Assembly (NCBI GenBank): GCA_902494535.1
Contig: CABUTO010000026.1
Location: 1-32,711, forward strand
Length of the DNA: 32,711 nt
DNA from: an uncultured Collinsella sp.
GTDB taxonomy: Bacteria; Actinomycetota; Coriobacteriia; Coriobacteriales; Coriobacteriaceae
Reading direction: 5' to 3'
The position numbers and the translations under genes are program-made. Below the pieces are notes generated by a model. That model did no database searches. It was not told where the DNA came from and was given only the letters and a program-made list of their open reading frames with translations. This document shows, one piece after another, positions 32,673 to 32,711 of this stretch. How positions within the stretch are numbered: the first letter of the stretch is position 1; every line of letters starts with the position of its first letter.

Positions 32673-32711
32673 TGATGTCGAAGTGCCATAGGCGCAGCCG
32701 CGCCGCAACGA

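Overview
The window is GC-rich bacterial DNA, densely coded on both strands, with Shine-Dalgarno starts, occasional GTG starts and short intergenic gaps that hold palindromic repeats. Gene content and style suggest a Coriobacteriia gut actinobacterium, most like Collinsella. That assignment is inference: no rRNA or other marker gene is present. No tRNA, rRNA, CRISPR array or complete insertion sequence was seen.

Layout. 1-362: possible tail of an upstream gene and a two-way terminator. 363-3057: divergent PPP-type phosphatase and a CPA1-type cation/proton antiporter. 3285-7761: serine biosynthesis (serC, serA), then an M20 hydrolase and a short, degenerate DUF1015-like protein. 7891-9840: leftward tandem histidine phosphatases and a nitroreductase whose upstream region carries a DtxR/IdeR-like box. 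10076-11161: DUF308 membrane protein and YaiI/YqxD protein. 11328-13569: a His-rich metal permease, with a 30-bp-period direct-repeat operator candidate, and a DnaQ-fold exonuclease. 13672-15600: an AT-richer islet with a solitary DUF559-like nuclease gene bracketed by four copies of a 29-nt repeat. 15645-18419: a zinc-resistance unit (SmtB/CzrA-type repressor, free-standing HMA protein, P1B ATPase) with three matching operators. 18420-18840: non-coding convergent gap with a very large nested palindrome. 18841-22078: MntR/DtxR regulator, HAD phosphatase and ABC-F protein. 22284-25943: pstSCAB phosphate importer. 25944-26332: gap with a structured-RNA candidate. 26333-29504: PepV-like dipeptidase and Gph-like HAD, divergent from a DegV protein. 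29598-30208: a DinJ-YafQ toxin-antitoxin pair. 30322-32431: LOG-family protein and tgt.

The genes form several small modules: L-serine synthesis, phosphate uptake, zinc export, probable Mn/Fe homeostasis (DtxR-family regulator, DtxR-like box, His-rich permease) and peptide/phosphometabolite clean-up. The most unusual material is non-coding: the 129-bp nested palindrome (18436-18564), the repeat-bracketed nuclease islet (13719-15569), the hairpin array at 26173-26334, and scattered copies of a small palindrome with a conserved oriented loop.
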